A stretch of DNA of 64,000 nt from Siphlonurus alternatus (GCA_949825025.1 OX463785.1:11781971-11845970), one strand, 5' to 3'; shown: positions 1 to 13,310, counted from the stretch's first letter. Numbers and translations are program-made. The notes: generated by a model from the letters alone, not told the origin.

Positions 1-60
1 TTTACATGTTAATCAAAGAGGATTACGTCGAACAGCTGTTCGGCGTTATCTCTACCTTAA
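1..60 (+). mobile_element. Right end of a TTAA-ended MITE (family A), cut by the window edge
   Basis: Matches the right end of the complete element at 11955-12336. It contains the palindrome CGAACAGCTGTTCG and terminates in CGTTATCTCTACCTTAA. The rest lies outside the window. Confidence 0.8.
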
Positions 61-902
61 CTTGTAATTTAAATAATTTATACTTCGAAAGAGGCATGGT
101 AAATTTTAAACTTTTGATTAGTTTAAAAGTTATTAGATATCTCAAAATCCGGCTACAATTTGTAAGAATTCTTAATTATAGGATTTGTTATATTATATTT
201 AATTTTTTACCAAAATATGTCAAATTTTGTTTTAAAACTAATTATTATATCTTATGTAATAAAGTGGAAGAAAGCTCAATGCGATATGATTAAACAAATG
301 ATATGAATAAGAAGCTCCTTTACTTTATAATTATACTAAACTCTGTATACTGTCTGCTTTTTGAATTTTTTGTTTTGAAAGGAATTACAATTTTATATTT
401 GCAGTACAGTATATCTTTTTTTTTTTCAAAATAAACATAAAGAAAAAGTATTCAAGCATTTGAAGCGACTGATACATTTTTAATGTACTTTTTGAATATT
501 TTTAAAAATGGAACTCGGCCAAAATTGTTCCATTTTATTTTAATGAGATATTTCTTAATTGAATTGACTTGAGAAAATTTTATATTACAAATCTGGCTTC
601 ATTAAAATGAGATTCCAGAAACTTTTTAGGAAATATGTCAATATTGATTTTAATTGTTATGTTTGATTAATTATACATAATGGCTTTTTTTAAATTATAT
701 TATATTATACATTGAACTCTAGATATTAAATAAATATACTACGTATTTCTTTTTTTAAAACATGAAACAACACAATTATATTACATGCATGTTATTTTAT
801 CAACATTTCTGCACACATTTAATTATAATTATGACATTGTTTTTTAATATGGATGGTTTTAAAGCTTAACCATACAAAACATAATGTGACATCAAATATT
901 TT
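61..902. other. AT-rich stretch, nothing recognised
   Basis: No gene, recognisable repeat or motif seen apart from short A and T runs. Confidence 0.5.
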
Positions 903-939
903 TTTATTAAATTTATTAAATTCTGAAATTCCATTTATT
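903..939 (-). terminator. Cluster of three poly(A) signals downstream of mAChR-B
   Basis: On the minus strand AATAAA occurs at 934-939, 912-917 and 903-908. Scanning down from the stop codon at 1807 these are the first AATAAA hexamers I find, giving a 3' untranslated region of about 870-900 nt. AATAAA is common by chance in DNA this AT-rich, so this is only a candidate. Confidence 0.35.
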
Positions 940-1806
940 ATTATCAATATATATCACATGTTTTGCATTATTATTATACTATACAATTAAACAAAACAGA
1001 TTTTTACTATATGTATATATTTACAATTAATTAAAAATTAAGCATTTTCTTGTTAAATTTTAATTATAATAGCTGTAAGGCTTTTTTTTTTTAAAATTTC
1101 AACATTCTCAATCATATCTTATCAAATAATTTTTATGTACATTTTTTTTTTTTTTTTTATAAACAATTTGCGTCAATTCCTTAAAATTACCATTATCACT
1201 TTTTTTTAATGGTAATTTTAGAATTAAGGATGATTGTCATTAAAGTCAATTATTTAGTATGGCAGAATTGTGCTGGCCAAGGGCTCATATTAGCCAGCGT
1301 ACAAGTGCCATACATTAATTATAATTAAATCTAATTAAAGGGTTTTTTTAACTAACATTTTCATACAAATATATTTATATATACAACATTAGCGCAATTT
1401 AAAAACAGTTATAATTATTAGCTCTGTTTTTACTTACTTTTTTTTTTTTCAAATCATTATAAAAATAACTAAAAAATTAAAATACCTAGTAATAAATATA
1501 CAATTCTATATATATTATTTAATTCTAAAATAATATATTATTATGATTAATTATAATATATATATGATGTTTATATATTACATAATACCAGCTTATGCCG
1601 AACAATGCCTAAAACAATAATTTGCCATATTATAGCTTACAATTAAAACATTTAACACCAGTTAATATTATATTAATACAATTTTTTTAATATCCTTAAA
1701 TATTTATGCTTTTAAGCGGCTCTCTGACAAGTTTTTTTTCTCATTATTTCTCAATTATAGAGAAATAATTAAAGAATAATCAAGTAAATATCAAATAAAT
1801 TACAAT
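940..1806 (-). other. Probable 3' untranslated region of mAChR-B
   Basis: AT-rich sequence with no open frame between the receptor stop and the candidate poly(A) signals. It holds two imperfect hairpins, at about 1744-1770 and 1180-1230 (arms around TAATGGTAATTTT), and several T-runs. Extent is inferred from the poly(A) candidates. Confidence 0.4.
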
Positions 1807-4233
1807 TCATGTCATATGAAAATCTCCTTTTAAAATTCTAGTAAATGTTTTCTTAAATTGTTGATTTGCCATAGCGTAACAAAATGGATTCATAGGACTA
1901 TTAGCGTAACATAAAAAATATGAAAACATAAAAATATGACTATTTGTGCAAGGTGGTTCAGAACAAAAACCTTCAACTAATGCTAAAATATGATAAGGAG
2001 TCCAACATAATACAAAAGCACCTAAAATAAATGAAATAGTACGAAATGCTTTTCTAGCACGATTTTCTGATTTTGATTTTTGTCTTGTATCTGTACCTTT
2101 TCGACGTCTTCTACCTTTTAATCTTTTACCTATTGATTTAACTAAATCTCTTCTATTTGGTGGTCCATCTGATTTTGATGGTGTCGAAACTGGTGCTATT
2201 GGTAATGGTTCTGTATTGTCACGTTTAGCAGGTTCAATTGAATCTTGATTAGTTAATGTTGATGGTGGTTTTGGTGTATTACTTGATGGTGTAATACTTG
2301 TTACTGGTTTCTTATCTGATAATGCTACCGTAGTCTCGACTTTGCTTACTGCAATTGTATTAATTGATGGTGTTGATTTCTGTATCTGTGTTGATGTAGT
2401 TCCTACTGTCTCTATTGTTGGTACTGATTGTTGTTGTGCTTGTGTAGCTGCTGCTCTTAATAATGCAGCTTGTAACAATGAACTACTTGCACCTTGATGT
2501 ACTGGAGATGCAGATGAATCTAAAGCACCACTCATAACTGAAGAAGATGGTGGGGATTCAAATCTTGGTGATGGTACAGTAACAGAACTTTCATCCATAT
2601 ATTTTAAATCAGCATTATCTAAACTTACTAAAACATCATAATTAATATTATAAACTGATTGTGAAGCACATGAATTTTCTTCACTTTCAGGAATTGATGA
2701 TGGTGCAATCGATGATGCAGCAGGATTATCAGAATCAAGTAAGCTCTGTTCTGGAATATTTTGTAAAACAGTTGTTTCTTTAAGATGTTGTACTGGTGTA
2801 TTAGTGCGTGGAGGTACAGGTGGTGGTATCATTGAAGGAAAAGGAGGTGGGGGATGTGCGGGAGGTGGTGCCAAAGTGTTCTCCATTTTTGGTACAGCAC
2901 CATTACTTGCATTCTGAGGAGGTGGTGGTGCTGGAAAAACCATTCCTGGAAATAAAGCAGCGATAGATGGACATACAGATGGTCTTTTTTTAGTAGGTCC
3001 AATACTTTCGTCATCTGAGTCAAAAGCAGGGCTACTTGACCTTTCAGATTTCTCAGGTTCTCCATTGTTATTAGTATTGTTATTTTCACTTCCTGCAACT
3101 CCTGTTCCTTTTTTCTCTGAGAAACTTGTGGTCTCGGTAGTACCTTTTGATGATGTTTTTTGACTTGATGTTGAATCAGCTGATCCTGCTCCTGCTGTAT
3201 TTGTTCCTGGCATTAATCCTGTAGGGTTTAAATTAGATTTTTCAGAACCACTTGCAGTAACAGCTGGTACTTTTGGTTTATCTTGACTTAATAAAGTACT
3301 TTGTGTTTTTGATAATCCCATTCCAGGATGTCCTGCCATTCCTGATAATCCTGATAATGCTCCAACTCCTAATGCAACCATTGATTGCATTTTTCTTTGT
3401 TTTGCTTCTGATTTTTTTTGCATATCATATGCAGTTTTATAAATACCACCATATAATACAAATAATACTATTAATGTAGTCCAATAATAACCAATAATTA
3501 ATGCAGTATTAAATACAGGATCTTTTAAAAATTGCACTGCACATTGACCTTCTGCTAAATCTCTAAAACCAACAAAATGTTCCCAACCAAAAATACTTAT
3601 AAAGAATAATAAAGCAGGTATAATCCACGTTATAGTAACCATCCATATTACACGATTTTTTGTTCTCCAACCACGATATTTAGCAGCAATTTTTACAGAA
3701 CAAAATCTATCAATTGTAATAAGTAATACTGTATATTGAGATACTAAACATACAGTATAATCAACAGATAACCATAAATCACATAATAATGGACCTAAAT
3801 CCCAATAACCCATTAAAACATAAACAGTATAGAATGGCATTGATACAGTTCCAATAAGCATATCAGTAGCAGCTAATGATGCTATAAAATAATTTGATGG
3901 TTGTCTAATAGTACGATCAACAATAAATGCTAATAATACAAGAATATTACCACCTACAGTTAATAATATACAAATAGCTAAACAAATTGCTATTAATATT
4001 GTTTGCCATAATTCAAAAGGTGGTAATACTGTTATATCTTTTTGTGTAGGTGAAGGAAATGTTGTTAATGTTGAATTACAAGATGTTAGGCCGTTACATG
4101 ATGATGAATTTAATGATGAATTATACCAATCTGAAGGTGGGGAATCAGCTGTTATAACTCCAGCATAGTAATCACCATATCCATTTGCACCTCCAATACT
4201 AGCTTCCCAACTTGGTTGTGATGTAATGTTCAT
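1807..4233 (-). CDS. mAChR-B: B-type muscarinic acetylcholine receptor (class A GPCR), main exon
   Basis: Plasma-membrane receptor for acetylcholine acting through G proteins. The 808-residue reading frame has an N-terminal tail with four N-glycosylation sequons (residues 2, 38, 42, 53) and seven membrane segments: TM1 ~74-105, TM2 ~114-140, TM3 ~149-178, TM4 ~195-217, TM5 ~240-263, TM6 ~730-754, TM7 ~767-787. Visible class A landmarks are N96 (1.50), D124 (2.50), C151 paired with C231, D158 (3.32, amine contact), W203 (4.50), W744 and Y747 (6.48, 6.51), Y772 and Y776 (7.39, 7.43), and NPFCY at 782-786. The third loop is about 460 residues, low-complexity, with a proline-rich stretch and a polybasic end before TM6. 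The TM sequences match my memory of insect mAChR-B rather than mAChR-A. Departures from vertebrate muscarinic receptors are DRF for DRY, His at 6.52 and no Pro in TM5. The stop is TGA. The shown start ATG has a weak context (T at -3), so translation may begin in an upstream exon. Confidence 0.96.
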   Translation of the reverse strand: MNITSQPSWEASIGGANGYGDYYAGVITADSPPSDWYNSSLNSSSCNGLTSCNSTLTTFPSPTQKDITVLPPFELWQTILIAICLAICILLTVGGNILVLLAFIVDRTIRQPSNYFIASLAATDMLIGTVSMPFYTVYVLMGYWDLGPLLCDLWLSVDYTVCLVSQYTVLLITIDRFCSVKIAAKYRGWRTKNRVIWMVTITWIIPALLFFISIFGWEHFVGFRDLAEGQCAVQFLKDPVFNTALIIGYYWTTLIVLFVLYGGIYKTAYDMQKKSEAKQRKMQSMVALGVGALSGLSGMAGHPGMGLSKTQSTLLSQDKPKVPAVTASGSEKSNLNPTGLMPGTNTAGAGSADSTSSQKTSSKGTTETTSFSEKKGTGVAGSENNNTNNNGEPEKSERSSSPAFDSDDESIGPTKKRPSVCPSIAALFPGMVFPAPPPPQNASNGAVPKMENTLAPPPAHPPPPFPSMIPPPVPPRTNTPVQHLKETTVLQNIPEQSLLDSDNPAASSIAPSSIPESEENSCASQSVYNINYDVLVSLDNADLKYMDESSVTVPSPRFESPPSSSVMSGALDSSASPVHQGASSSLLQAALLRAAATQAQQQSVPTIETVGTTSTQIQKSTPSINTIAVSKVETTVALSDKKPVTSITPSSNTPKPPSTLTNQDSIEPAKRDNTEPLPIAPVSTPSKSDGPPNRRDLVKSIGKRLKGRRRRKGTDTRQKSKSENRARKAFRTISFILGAFVLCWTPYHILALVEGFCSEPPCTNSHIFMFSYFLCYANSPMNPFCYAMANQQFKKTFTRILKGDFHMT

Positions 4234-4300
4234 ACATTCAGTGGACAGGAAACGTTGATATGCATATCTGCAAAGTCGTTCTTTTTGTTTCCTCAGCTTC
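4234..4300 (-). CDS. 5' part of receptor exon, in frame with mAChR-B and possibly coding
   Basis: Reading on the minus strand, a strong 3' splice acceptor (pyrimidine-rich tract ending TTTACAG) places the exon start at 4300. From there to the ATG at 4233 there are 22 codons plus one leading base with no stop in the receptor frame. The encoded residues are basic (K, R rich), which is unusual for a receptor ectodomain. It is either 5' untranslated leader or part of a longer N-terminus. Splice position is well supported; coding status is uncertain. Confidence 0.55.
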
Positions 4301-4562
4301 CTGTAAACAGATAAAAAACAAATTTTGTATCAGTATAATGGGAAATATTTATTGAAAAACAAGTTTATTCATTATACCACTGAAAATAGATTTCAATGTA
4401 TATAAATATATTATACAGTGGTAATCACAATAAATTAAACAACAAAGTGTTTTGTATCCATTGTGCAGATAAAAGTTCGTTGGTCATTTTGCTTATCAGC
4501 GTTTTGCTGTTTTTTTCTTATCTCTCGATCATGCCGGCCTATCAAATGCTAGATTATACTTT

Positions 4563-4565
<3 letters not shown>

Positions 4566-4642
<77 letters not shown>
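4566..4642 (+). repeat. (GA)n microsatellite, ~77 bp
   Basis: Uninterrupted GA dinucleotides, about 265 bp upstream of the receptor exon acceptor. GAGA tracts can bind GAGA-factor-type proteins in insects; no functional role is shown here. Confidence 0.95.
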
Positions 4643-4644
<2 letters not shown>

Positions 4645-4717
4645 AACAGAAAAACTGTGATAAGGAAACTGACCTACATCAACGGCCTGCTTTATATCTG
4701 TAATGTTATCATTTGTG

Positions 4718-5373
4718 TTAAAGTAGAGTGAGCGATTGCATTTTTCTTAATATTTTATTTTCTAAAAATAGTTTAAGTTGCCTTCTATTGAGAAATGAAA
4801 ACCAAAAAATTCCATCTCAAATAGTTTCACCACAAAAAAATTCCCAAAGTTGGTGTTTCGGAGGCCTTTAACGTGCAGCCTTATGGAACATAAAACCGCG
4901 TTTTACTCCCAACATTTTCTGAACTATGCTACCATTTAAAAAATACCTACGTAATCTATAATGAATTCTTTAATGGATTTTTAAATAAAAAAAAATTTTT
5001 ACGGAGTCGTTTTTTCGGAAAAAAATCTTTAAGTTTTTGCGGGTTAATTCCCATAAGGATTTTCATGATTTTTTTTCATGAAAACGACCCCGTAAAAAAA
5101 ACTTTTATTTGAAAATTCATTAAAGAATTCATCATAGATTACGTAAGTATTTTTTAAATGGTACCATAGTTCAGAAAAAGTTGGAGTAAAACGCGGTTTT
5201 ATTTTCCATAAGGCTGCACGTTAAAGGCCTCCGAAACACCAACTTTGGGAATTTTTTGTGGTGAAACTACTTAAGATGGAATTTTTTGGTTTTCATTTCT
5301 CAATAGAAGGCAGCTTAAACTATTTTTAAAAAATAAAATATTAAAAAAAATGAACTCGCTCACTCTACTTTAA
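4718..5373. mobile_element. 656-bp near-perfect palindromic MITE with TTAA ends
   Basis: The left arm (from TTAAAGTAGAGTGAGCG at 4718) reappears as reverse complement at the right end (finishing at 5373), with arms of roughly 300 bp and a central region of about 50 bp. Both ends are TTAA, the target of piggyBac-type transposases. Arms differ by a few small changes. It lies 418 bp upstream of the receptor exon, inside the inferred intron. Confidence 0.85.
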
Positions 5374-6372
5374 TTAAGGGAAGTCAACACTATTCGAATA
5401 AAAATTTACAATCCATCCATGTTAAAGTATAGCTGCATCAGGCATTTTTATTCAAATGGAAGCACAGTCTTATTTCAAGCTTTAAATTACACATTTATGT
5501 TACGTCATTTTCACACCCGTATAAGAGTTAAATGATTGAAAAAGAAACAAAGACAGAAAAGTGCAATTCCAAGACTAAATATTAGATTTTATAAATTGTA
5601 AATAAAGTTACTCAATTTGTATTATGAGTAAAATTATTTCAAAATTTACAATATACTATCAAATACTGCAAAGCTAATTTTCTGCAAAGAGAAAACCTAA
5701 GTTATATTACTATCTCAATTAAAAACACATTAATTAATGTTTATATTTATAAACTTGAAGTTTTAACTTTTGACTTATGTTCCGTACGTGTGGAAACTTA
5801 TTCACTTCCGGCTGTTTTCTGTACAGTTTCATTAATAAACAAATGAACCGGAAATAACCGGAAATTCTAAATTTTTATCTAAATGAAAAAAAATATATAT
5901 AAGCAGTTTGCTGTTAAAAAAAAAAAACGCCGTCAATATTTTAATCTTATGTATTAGCTTGACGTATAGATTGTTGGGTTATTATGTACGAATTTTAAAT
6001 TAATATCACTATATTATAAAATCAATAAGTAATTTACATGTTGTATTAACTTTTATCTTATATTAAAATCTATATGTTATTAAATATACTATTTATCATG
6101 ATTATATTCCATTAGTATAAGAAAATTGTATTGTGTGCTTTTTCTTGTAGGTTTTTAATATTAATTATTTTATGCTGTAAATTTTTATAAGAAAGTAAAG
6201 ACATTATAAAATCTAATTTTAGATAACACGCTAGATTTAGATTATAATATAAAAAAATATTCTGTATTCGTTTTTACGTATAGACAGGTATGATTTGTAA
6301 CATGTAATGAATCGAAATTAAACACTTAGGGGCAATTCAATCGTTATATTGTATGGAAATAGATAAACACAC
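5374..6372. other. AT-rich stretch, nothing firm
   Basis: No gene seen. Around 5800-5870 there are lone CCGGAAAT and CACTTCCGG motifs resembling the arms of the 219-bp MITE family, possibly a decayed copy. Confidence 0.4.
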
Positions 6373-6565
6373 ACAGTTAAATTAATTTGAAAGTCCTTCC
6401 GGAAGTAGCCGGAAGTGTGAAGTTGGTGACTATTCTGTTGTTTCGAAAATTTGCAAAGAGGGCTTCATTGTAGAATTATTGACATGTGTGAAAGTAAAAT
6501 GCTAAAATATGAATAGGAAGGTCAGAAAATCCTACACTTCCGGCTACTTCCGGAAGGAAATATGA
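6373..6565. mobile_element. MITE with CCGGAAGT arms (family J, copy 1, diverged)
   Basis: Inverted arms around TTCCGGAAGTAGCCGGAAGT near 6404 and its reverse complement near 6535. The outer ends are less well conserved than in the copies at 21772 and 23322. Confidence 0.75.
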
Positions 6566-6988
6566 CTATATTGCAATTTTCTGAAAGTTATAGAATGTAC
6601 AGTCATCGCCTCGGAAAATTGCCCTTTGCATGCAGTCTTGTTAATCACTATGCCTCGTAAGAAAAGCACAGGGCATGGTGATTATCTAATTAACCAAGTA
6701 AGTGGGCAAGTGGGAAATTTTCCAAGGAAACGAGTGTACTTAAAGACATTTAGCTGAAAATGTTACACGTATATTTCCTATCTGGCCATGTTAAAGTTTA
6801 TCCAAATCGGATATATATTTACTCGAATGGAGTACACCCACCGGCACAACGTGAACTCCTGTCTCATTTTTTTACTGGAACTGTAGCACGAAGACACAAA
6901 GAGATGCTGATTTTCAATTTCATAGAAGATAAGAAGAGAAGACAGTCTAGTTCATACTAAAAAGTTAAAGTTCACCACGCTTCTATTA

Positions 6989-7117
6989 CTACGTTTACAT
7001 GATGATGTTTAATACGTATTCGTTGACGACGGGTAATGTTATTCCTATGAGGCGCTGTCAACGGATTCGTATTAACATATAATAAAGATGGTATTAAACA
7101 CCGTCATGTGTACGTAT
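6989..7117. mobile_element. MITE with ACGTTTACATGATG ends (family K, copy 1)
   Basis: Terminal inverted repeats of about 25 bp (ACGTTTACATGATGATGTT and its complement), with shared interior GTTGACGACGGGTAATGTTATTC. Two more copies lie at 43737 and 52760. Confidence 0.8.
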
Positions 7118-8926
7118 ATAATGTATATAGAATGTAGCGTATAAACATAAGAGCGTGGTAAAATTCATGGTGTCCCGAGTCGCACCTGTCTAAATTTTTC
7201 TTTTTTCATTGCGTCTCAAAACATAAAATTTCATCCCCTATGGTCCCCTACACACCTATATATAGGGTACATCGTATGCGTTTGACCATAGTGATCGCAT
7301 TAAAGGGTAGGGTTTTACTTGGGGTTCCTAGATTAAAAGCTAAATATACACCGTACTTAAATACTTCAGTATACCACATGTCACCTCTTTCTAGCATTCT
7401 GATTGGCTAAATATGATCGCGTGCGGTATACTTAAGTACTGTGTATAGATAGGGATGCAATATTTGAGTTCACTAAGCCTTGAAATTCTGTGTGAAAACT
7501 CACACTAATGCTGAGCTGAGCTGGCTACGCCAGGATGTACTCAGAGGTGAAGTAAATATAAAATTCTATTAAGACTTTACTCGTTTGAGAAGTATTTATT
7601 ATAGAAATAAATTCTAAAGAAAACTGTGACAACTTTTTTTTGTTTGTAAGATAAAATTAAATGCTAGCAGTTGAAGTATTAATAATATAGATTTCTTGCT
7701 TTCAAAAGATAGAAAACCAATTTTTAGCAGGAAAAAAATGTAGAAACGATCGCTTGGGATTTCAATTAATTGATCTCATTGTTTAAGAGGAGGATAATCC
7801 TTCTGATAATTATACAAGCAATTACATTTTGATTGCAAACGTCTAATTTGTTCATTTAAATTAACTTTTTTTTTCTACTTGCATAAAATAAGCTATTAAC
7901 TTTAAAAATATTCATTACATTGCTTTAATTGCTGATGGTTTTTCTCGCTAAATACACTGGTTAATATTCATTCATAATTTATTTCAATGCTAGATCTACT
8001 AATAAGTAATAATTGATATCATTGAAGTTAGTCGGTTTTCGTATTCAAAGTAGAATTTTATATCGTTTATGTTCCATTCACTCTTTTATTGATATAAATT
8101 TAAATTTTAATATTAACTAAAAAAGTGTGTATCAGATTTATTGCAAATTACTTTATAATTAACAAAAATTATTAAAAAAGGAAAAAAATACATTATGTTT
8201 TTAATATTTTTTAAAAAAACAACAAAAAAACTTTGTTATAAAAATCAAATGCATCCATTATTTATCAATTTATAATAATTAGAAAACATTATTTGAAATA
8301 ATAAATTGCATTGTAGTACTAATTTGTTATGATAATGAACTAAAAAATTGTAAAATAAAATTAGGTCACTACGTTTTATATCTATCTTCGTGTCTACTAA
8401 AACCACAAAGGGTTAGTTCAAGTCGAGTGTGAACGCATCTGACCCTCTTCTGTGTGAGTTGCTGATATCAAGCTTACGTGTGACCGCAACGGAAATGTCA
8501 CCTGATTCTAATCACAGGGAGTGAAACTGCAGAGGTAGCTTCTATTTAAATAAGATAACAATAGACCCAATTCTAGCCACATTATCGATATAACTTGTGA
8601 CCTAGCTAACTTGAAAAAAACGCAACAAAGGGAGCTTTGTTAAATTATTGATTTTATATAATTTTTATCAATATTTCATAAAGGAGTTTCAAAATGACTA
8701 ACGAATCAGAATTAGTGCGTTAAACTCTATATTTTTAATAAATATAGGTAATTTTGTTTCAGCTTACTATACGTGTTGAATAATTGTATGTAACTCAGTT
8801 CTAACCGATAGGGCTTCATTTAGGGCCTTGGTTGGACTGTATTTGTACACAATTTAATAATAAAAAACTTAAAAAAAACAAACTTTTTTTATTAAATTAT
8901 GACCTTTAATAATTCTGATCACAATT
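7118..8926. other. AT-rich stretch with one weak palindrome
   Basis: Around 7345-7445 there is a loose inverted repeat (ACCGTACTTAAATAC ... GTATACTTAAGTACTG) that may be an old MITE. Nothing else was recognised. Confidence 0.4.
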
Positions 8927-9815
<889 letters not shown>

Positions 9816-10060
9816 AGTTATGGTGAAAAAGAATGGAACACTTCGCAAGCGTGAGTATTGAAATGAGCACCATCAGTTCATTTGCTTGTTTTATGTGACA
9901 ACATTGTTGGAGATCAGGTAAGGTGACCCACAGTTGTCTCCTCCACCTCCTTCGAGCCTACTTGGCCCCAATAATAGGCAGTAATAGGAAATGTGTCTAC
10001 TGGAAACTGTCCTTTTGGTACACAATGTCAAGTAAGAATATTACGTCTATATTATTCCGA
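9816..10060. mobile_element. One end of a repeat starting AGTTATGG (family M, copy 1)
   Basis: Positions 9816-9900 match the left end of the element at 25968 (AGTTATGG, then GGAACAC-TCGCA, TTGAAATGA, ACCATC). A matching right end was not seen, so the copy is truncated or decayed; the right limit is a guess. Confidence 0.6.
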
Positions 10061-10853
10061 TAATTTTTGTGGTAAAAATGAATGGTAAGTATCCATCAGA
10101 AAAATTGTATAGTCACCATGTTCATTTGCTAATTTTGACTCCTGCTACAACCACCGCGCATCGGCGCGCAACCCTTCTGCGCACGTCTTTTCGGCTCAAA
10201 GTCAAAACACTACTACCGCGAAATTCTTTAGATGCTCTTTATTTAAACTGTCCCAAAAGGCAAATAATAAAATTTTCATAGCAGCAAACGTAAAAGGTTA
10301 GTGCCAATACGTAATTTTAAATTTGCAAACATAACTTATTTAGAGGGTTAACAATAGGCGATCGAAAAATTGCTCTATATAGGATCTTATGTGCACCCAA
10401 TATTTTTTTGTAAGTAAATGGGAGGACAAAGGATTGCTGATGTCATCATGGATGCTGACCATTGAAATATTGATAATATTTGAGTTCCTGTATCTTTCAG
10501 GAGTAACTATAAAATCCTTTAGACTGTGTTATATATATTACCCAATTTTCATTTCAAATTTGTTCAAATAACACTTTTTAATATATTCTTATATTTTAGC
10601 TCAATTGATTTTAAATTTAATAAGGTTGAGAACATTTTTGGAAAGATTAAATTTTTCATTCAATATATTAAATATTTTACATGCTCAAAATTTGAAAAAT
10701 ATTAAAAATATGTCGTTATTTTTTTTATGAATATTGCAAAATTGTATTTCTACAGAGCATATCAAATCGATTTTATTCTTTTTAGTATTTTTATTAAAAA
10801 ATTTTGGTTCAATTTCATCTGCTAACAGTAAAATGAACCAATAAAAGAAGCAT

Positions 10854-11069
10854 TTAGGCCGGTCGCAGACAGAATCGCATAATTTCGCAGCGTATGATAA
10901 AAAAAAAATAAGAACCTATATGATCAGCTGTGCGCGCGCACAAAGCTTCGTATCTTATGCTGTCGTATGATAAGAAATTTAGAACCGGTTCTAAATGAGA
11001 AACGTACGATCGTAAGCTTCCGATATTAGGAATAGCGAAATCATGCGATCCTGTCTGCGACCAGCCTTA
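10854..11069. mobile_element. Palindromic MITE with TAGGCCGGTCGCAGACAG ends (family E)
   Basis: Inverted ends TTAGGCCGGTCGCAGACAG and CTGTCTGCGACCAGCCTTAT enclose about 216 bp with a GC-rich interior (GCGCGCGCAC). This end type resembles short hAT-like MITEs; the superfamily is a guess. Confidence 0.75.
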
Positions 11070-11954
11070 TATTTCATTATATCCATGTAAAAATAATAAA
11101 AAAAAAAAATCGAAATTGCTTTTTTTGCATTAAAAAAAAACTTCAGAGGAAAATAACCTTTTGATTTATTATCAAAAGACCCCTAAATGGGGAGGGGTTG
11201 GAGATAATTTCAAATTAATAGCTTTAATAGTCACATAGAAAAAATTCAAATTTTCTAACATGCTGGCTTATGGAGAAATTTTTCTCTCTATTAAGGAACA
11301 CTTGAAGCCTCTATAAGTATTGTTGTATCCTTGGGCAAAAACAACCAAAATTTCTGCTTACAGAGCCATCTGTTGATCCTTTATGTCCTCATATATATAT
11401 ATATTCTTAAAAATAGTTAATTAATTTGTTTGTTTTTGACTCTAGCATTCTATGCTATAGCATTGGTATAAATTTGTAGGTTAGCAGCCACTTGTGATAT
11501 GGTGCTTCTAGTGCCTTGCTTGCTATACCCCCACCCCACTACTTGTAATACTGTGTGTACCTTGGGTGAAATAATAAAATAAAAAAAATAAAAATAATCT
11601 TCAATACCATACAACAGGCTCAGTAAAAGAATCAATAATAAAAATATATATTTTTTAGTTGGATTGGTGCCCTGAATTCCCCTGTGTGTCATAGGTCACT
11701 ACGGCTAATACAATACATGACCACAAAGGCTACACTGTACAATATGTTTATTTGAATTTTTTACATCCAGTTATAAACAAGCAAACGGGTCATAAAGAGG
11801 TTTTGTAATTCGATAAATTGACCAATGCAGGGACGACAAAAAGAAGAAAGAACGTTGAGCTGTTGATACAATGGTTATTTTTATCTTACTAATTGTAAGT
11901 ATAACTTTCATGGACAATATTATGTAATACAGAAAGCGTTAATTTACATAGACA
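11070..11954. other. No gene; possible retrotransposon tail
   Basis: At 11555-11600 the sequence ACCTTGGGTGAAATAATAAA runs into A-rich simple repeats, as in the 3' tail of many LINEs. No reverse-transcriptase remnant was found. Confidence 0.3.
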
Positions 11955-12336
11955 TTAAGGTAGAGATAACGCCGAACAGCTGTTCGACGTACTCCCCTTC
12001 GATTAACATGTAAACCTTAGCAAATTCACAAAAATTCTGAAATTTTCATGAGAGGCAAATATTAGTACCTAAAAGCCATAGAAAAAATTTCAAAACAATT
12101 TAACGAGCCGATTTTTTTTTTTAATTTTCAGCATATGGCTTTCCCATGGAGAGACAAACTAAGAATTTAATTTTAAAAAATCAGCTCGTTTAATTGTTTT
12201 AAAACTTTTTCTATGGCTTTTAGGCACTAATATCTACCTCTCCAAAAATTTCAGAATTTTTGTGAATTTTCTAAGGTTTACATCTTAATCAAAAGAGAGT
12301 ATGTCGAACAGCTGTTCGGCGTTATCTCTACCTTAA
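11955..12336. mobile_element. Complete TTAA-ended MITE (family A), 382 bp
   Basis: Ends TTAAGGTAGAGATAACG and its complement, followed inward by the palindrome CGAACAGCTGTTCG in each arm (one base changed on one side of the left copy). Arms are over 140 bp, including the matching AGCCATAGAAAAAATTT and AAACTTTTTCTATGGCTTTT. TTAA at both ends suggests a piggyBac-type target site. Confidence 0.88.
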
Positions 12337-12424
12337 TTATGATAGTAAATTTTGTTTACAATTTTACCATCAAAATCAAGTGCCCTAAAAAAATCGCGCT
12401 ATTAGTCGGCGAGGGAGGTATAAT

Positions 12425-12500
12425 CTGAATTTTAAAATAAAAGAACATGGGGCAAATGAAAAAGATTTTTTTGAGCAGTCCATCCACTGCTGTGTTCACC
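12425..12500 (+). repeat. Dispersed repeat fragment (family Q, copy 1)
   Basis: Shares ATGGGGCAAATGAAAAAGAT and GAGCAGTCCA with 40770-40815. Probably the end of an unidentified transposable element. Confidence 0.5.
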
Positions 12501-13310
12501 ATTTATATGTAAAAAATTATCTTATGGAAAAATTGTATTCTGCATGATTTATTGTGAAAGAAAAAAGTAACGAATCACTCGTAAAACTCATAATTTAATA
12601 TCTAAGTGTAAGCCTAAATTAGCAGAAAATAGTACGTCTTAAAATGCCAACCAGTTAACTAACTTTTAAGCAATGAAAAAATAAATTTTTATAAAACAAA
12701 GTTTAGAGCCTAATCATAATGATAGACTTTAAAACTTATATAAAACTTGCATAGTTTAAAACTCCATTTAAACAATTTTTTTAAGAAACGAAGTCAATAA
12801 TCTTTATTTCAACTTCACAAGTTTTTCATTACTTTTAAAAACTATATTTTTTTCTTAATTATTATTTCAATTAAAAACGTGCCGAATCGTTGTTTTAAGA
12901 ACAGGATAAAAATTACAATTTTTCCAGTTGAAGAAACTTAATACTGCCTTGAGGTATATTTTTGTAAGATTGTCAAAAAGTTTCACCCTTAATATCATCA
13001 AGATACTGACTTTTTTATATAACGATTAAAAAAGCATACAACTTTCGACAAAAGATGCAAGCATTAATGTAATTGAAAAGATATGATAATTATTTACTAA
13101 TATAATATGTAAAAATTTGAAAACAAGTATAATTATGTTAACAATTTCAACGATAAATCTTTTATTTGTTTTTGTTTAAAATAAGAAGTTTGTCTTAAAT
13201 TTTTTGTTAAGTTAAAAATTAATATCAGCAAGATCTTGAAGAAATTAATTTTCATGTAATTTGAATCGGCCAATAAGGTTATCTGAGATGTATAGTTAAA
13301 ATGACCAATA
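12501..13310. other. AT-rich stretch, nothing recognised
   Basis: No supportable gene or repeat. Confidence 0.4.

Noticed and set aside
6..293. 95-codon open frame at the left edge
   Set aside because: Begins inside a MITE end and continues in AT-rich DNA with no recognisable domain or splice context.
2829..3098. Open frame on the minus strand inside the receptor gene
   Set aside because: Lies in another frame of the receptor's long third loop; a by-product of its composition.
11555..11600. LINE retrotransposon
   Set aside because: Only a tail-like A-rich motif is present; no reverse transcriptase or endonuclease remnant nearby.
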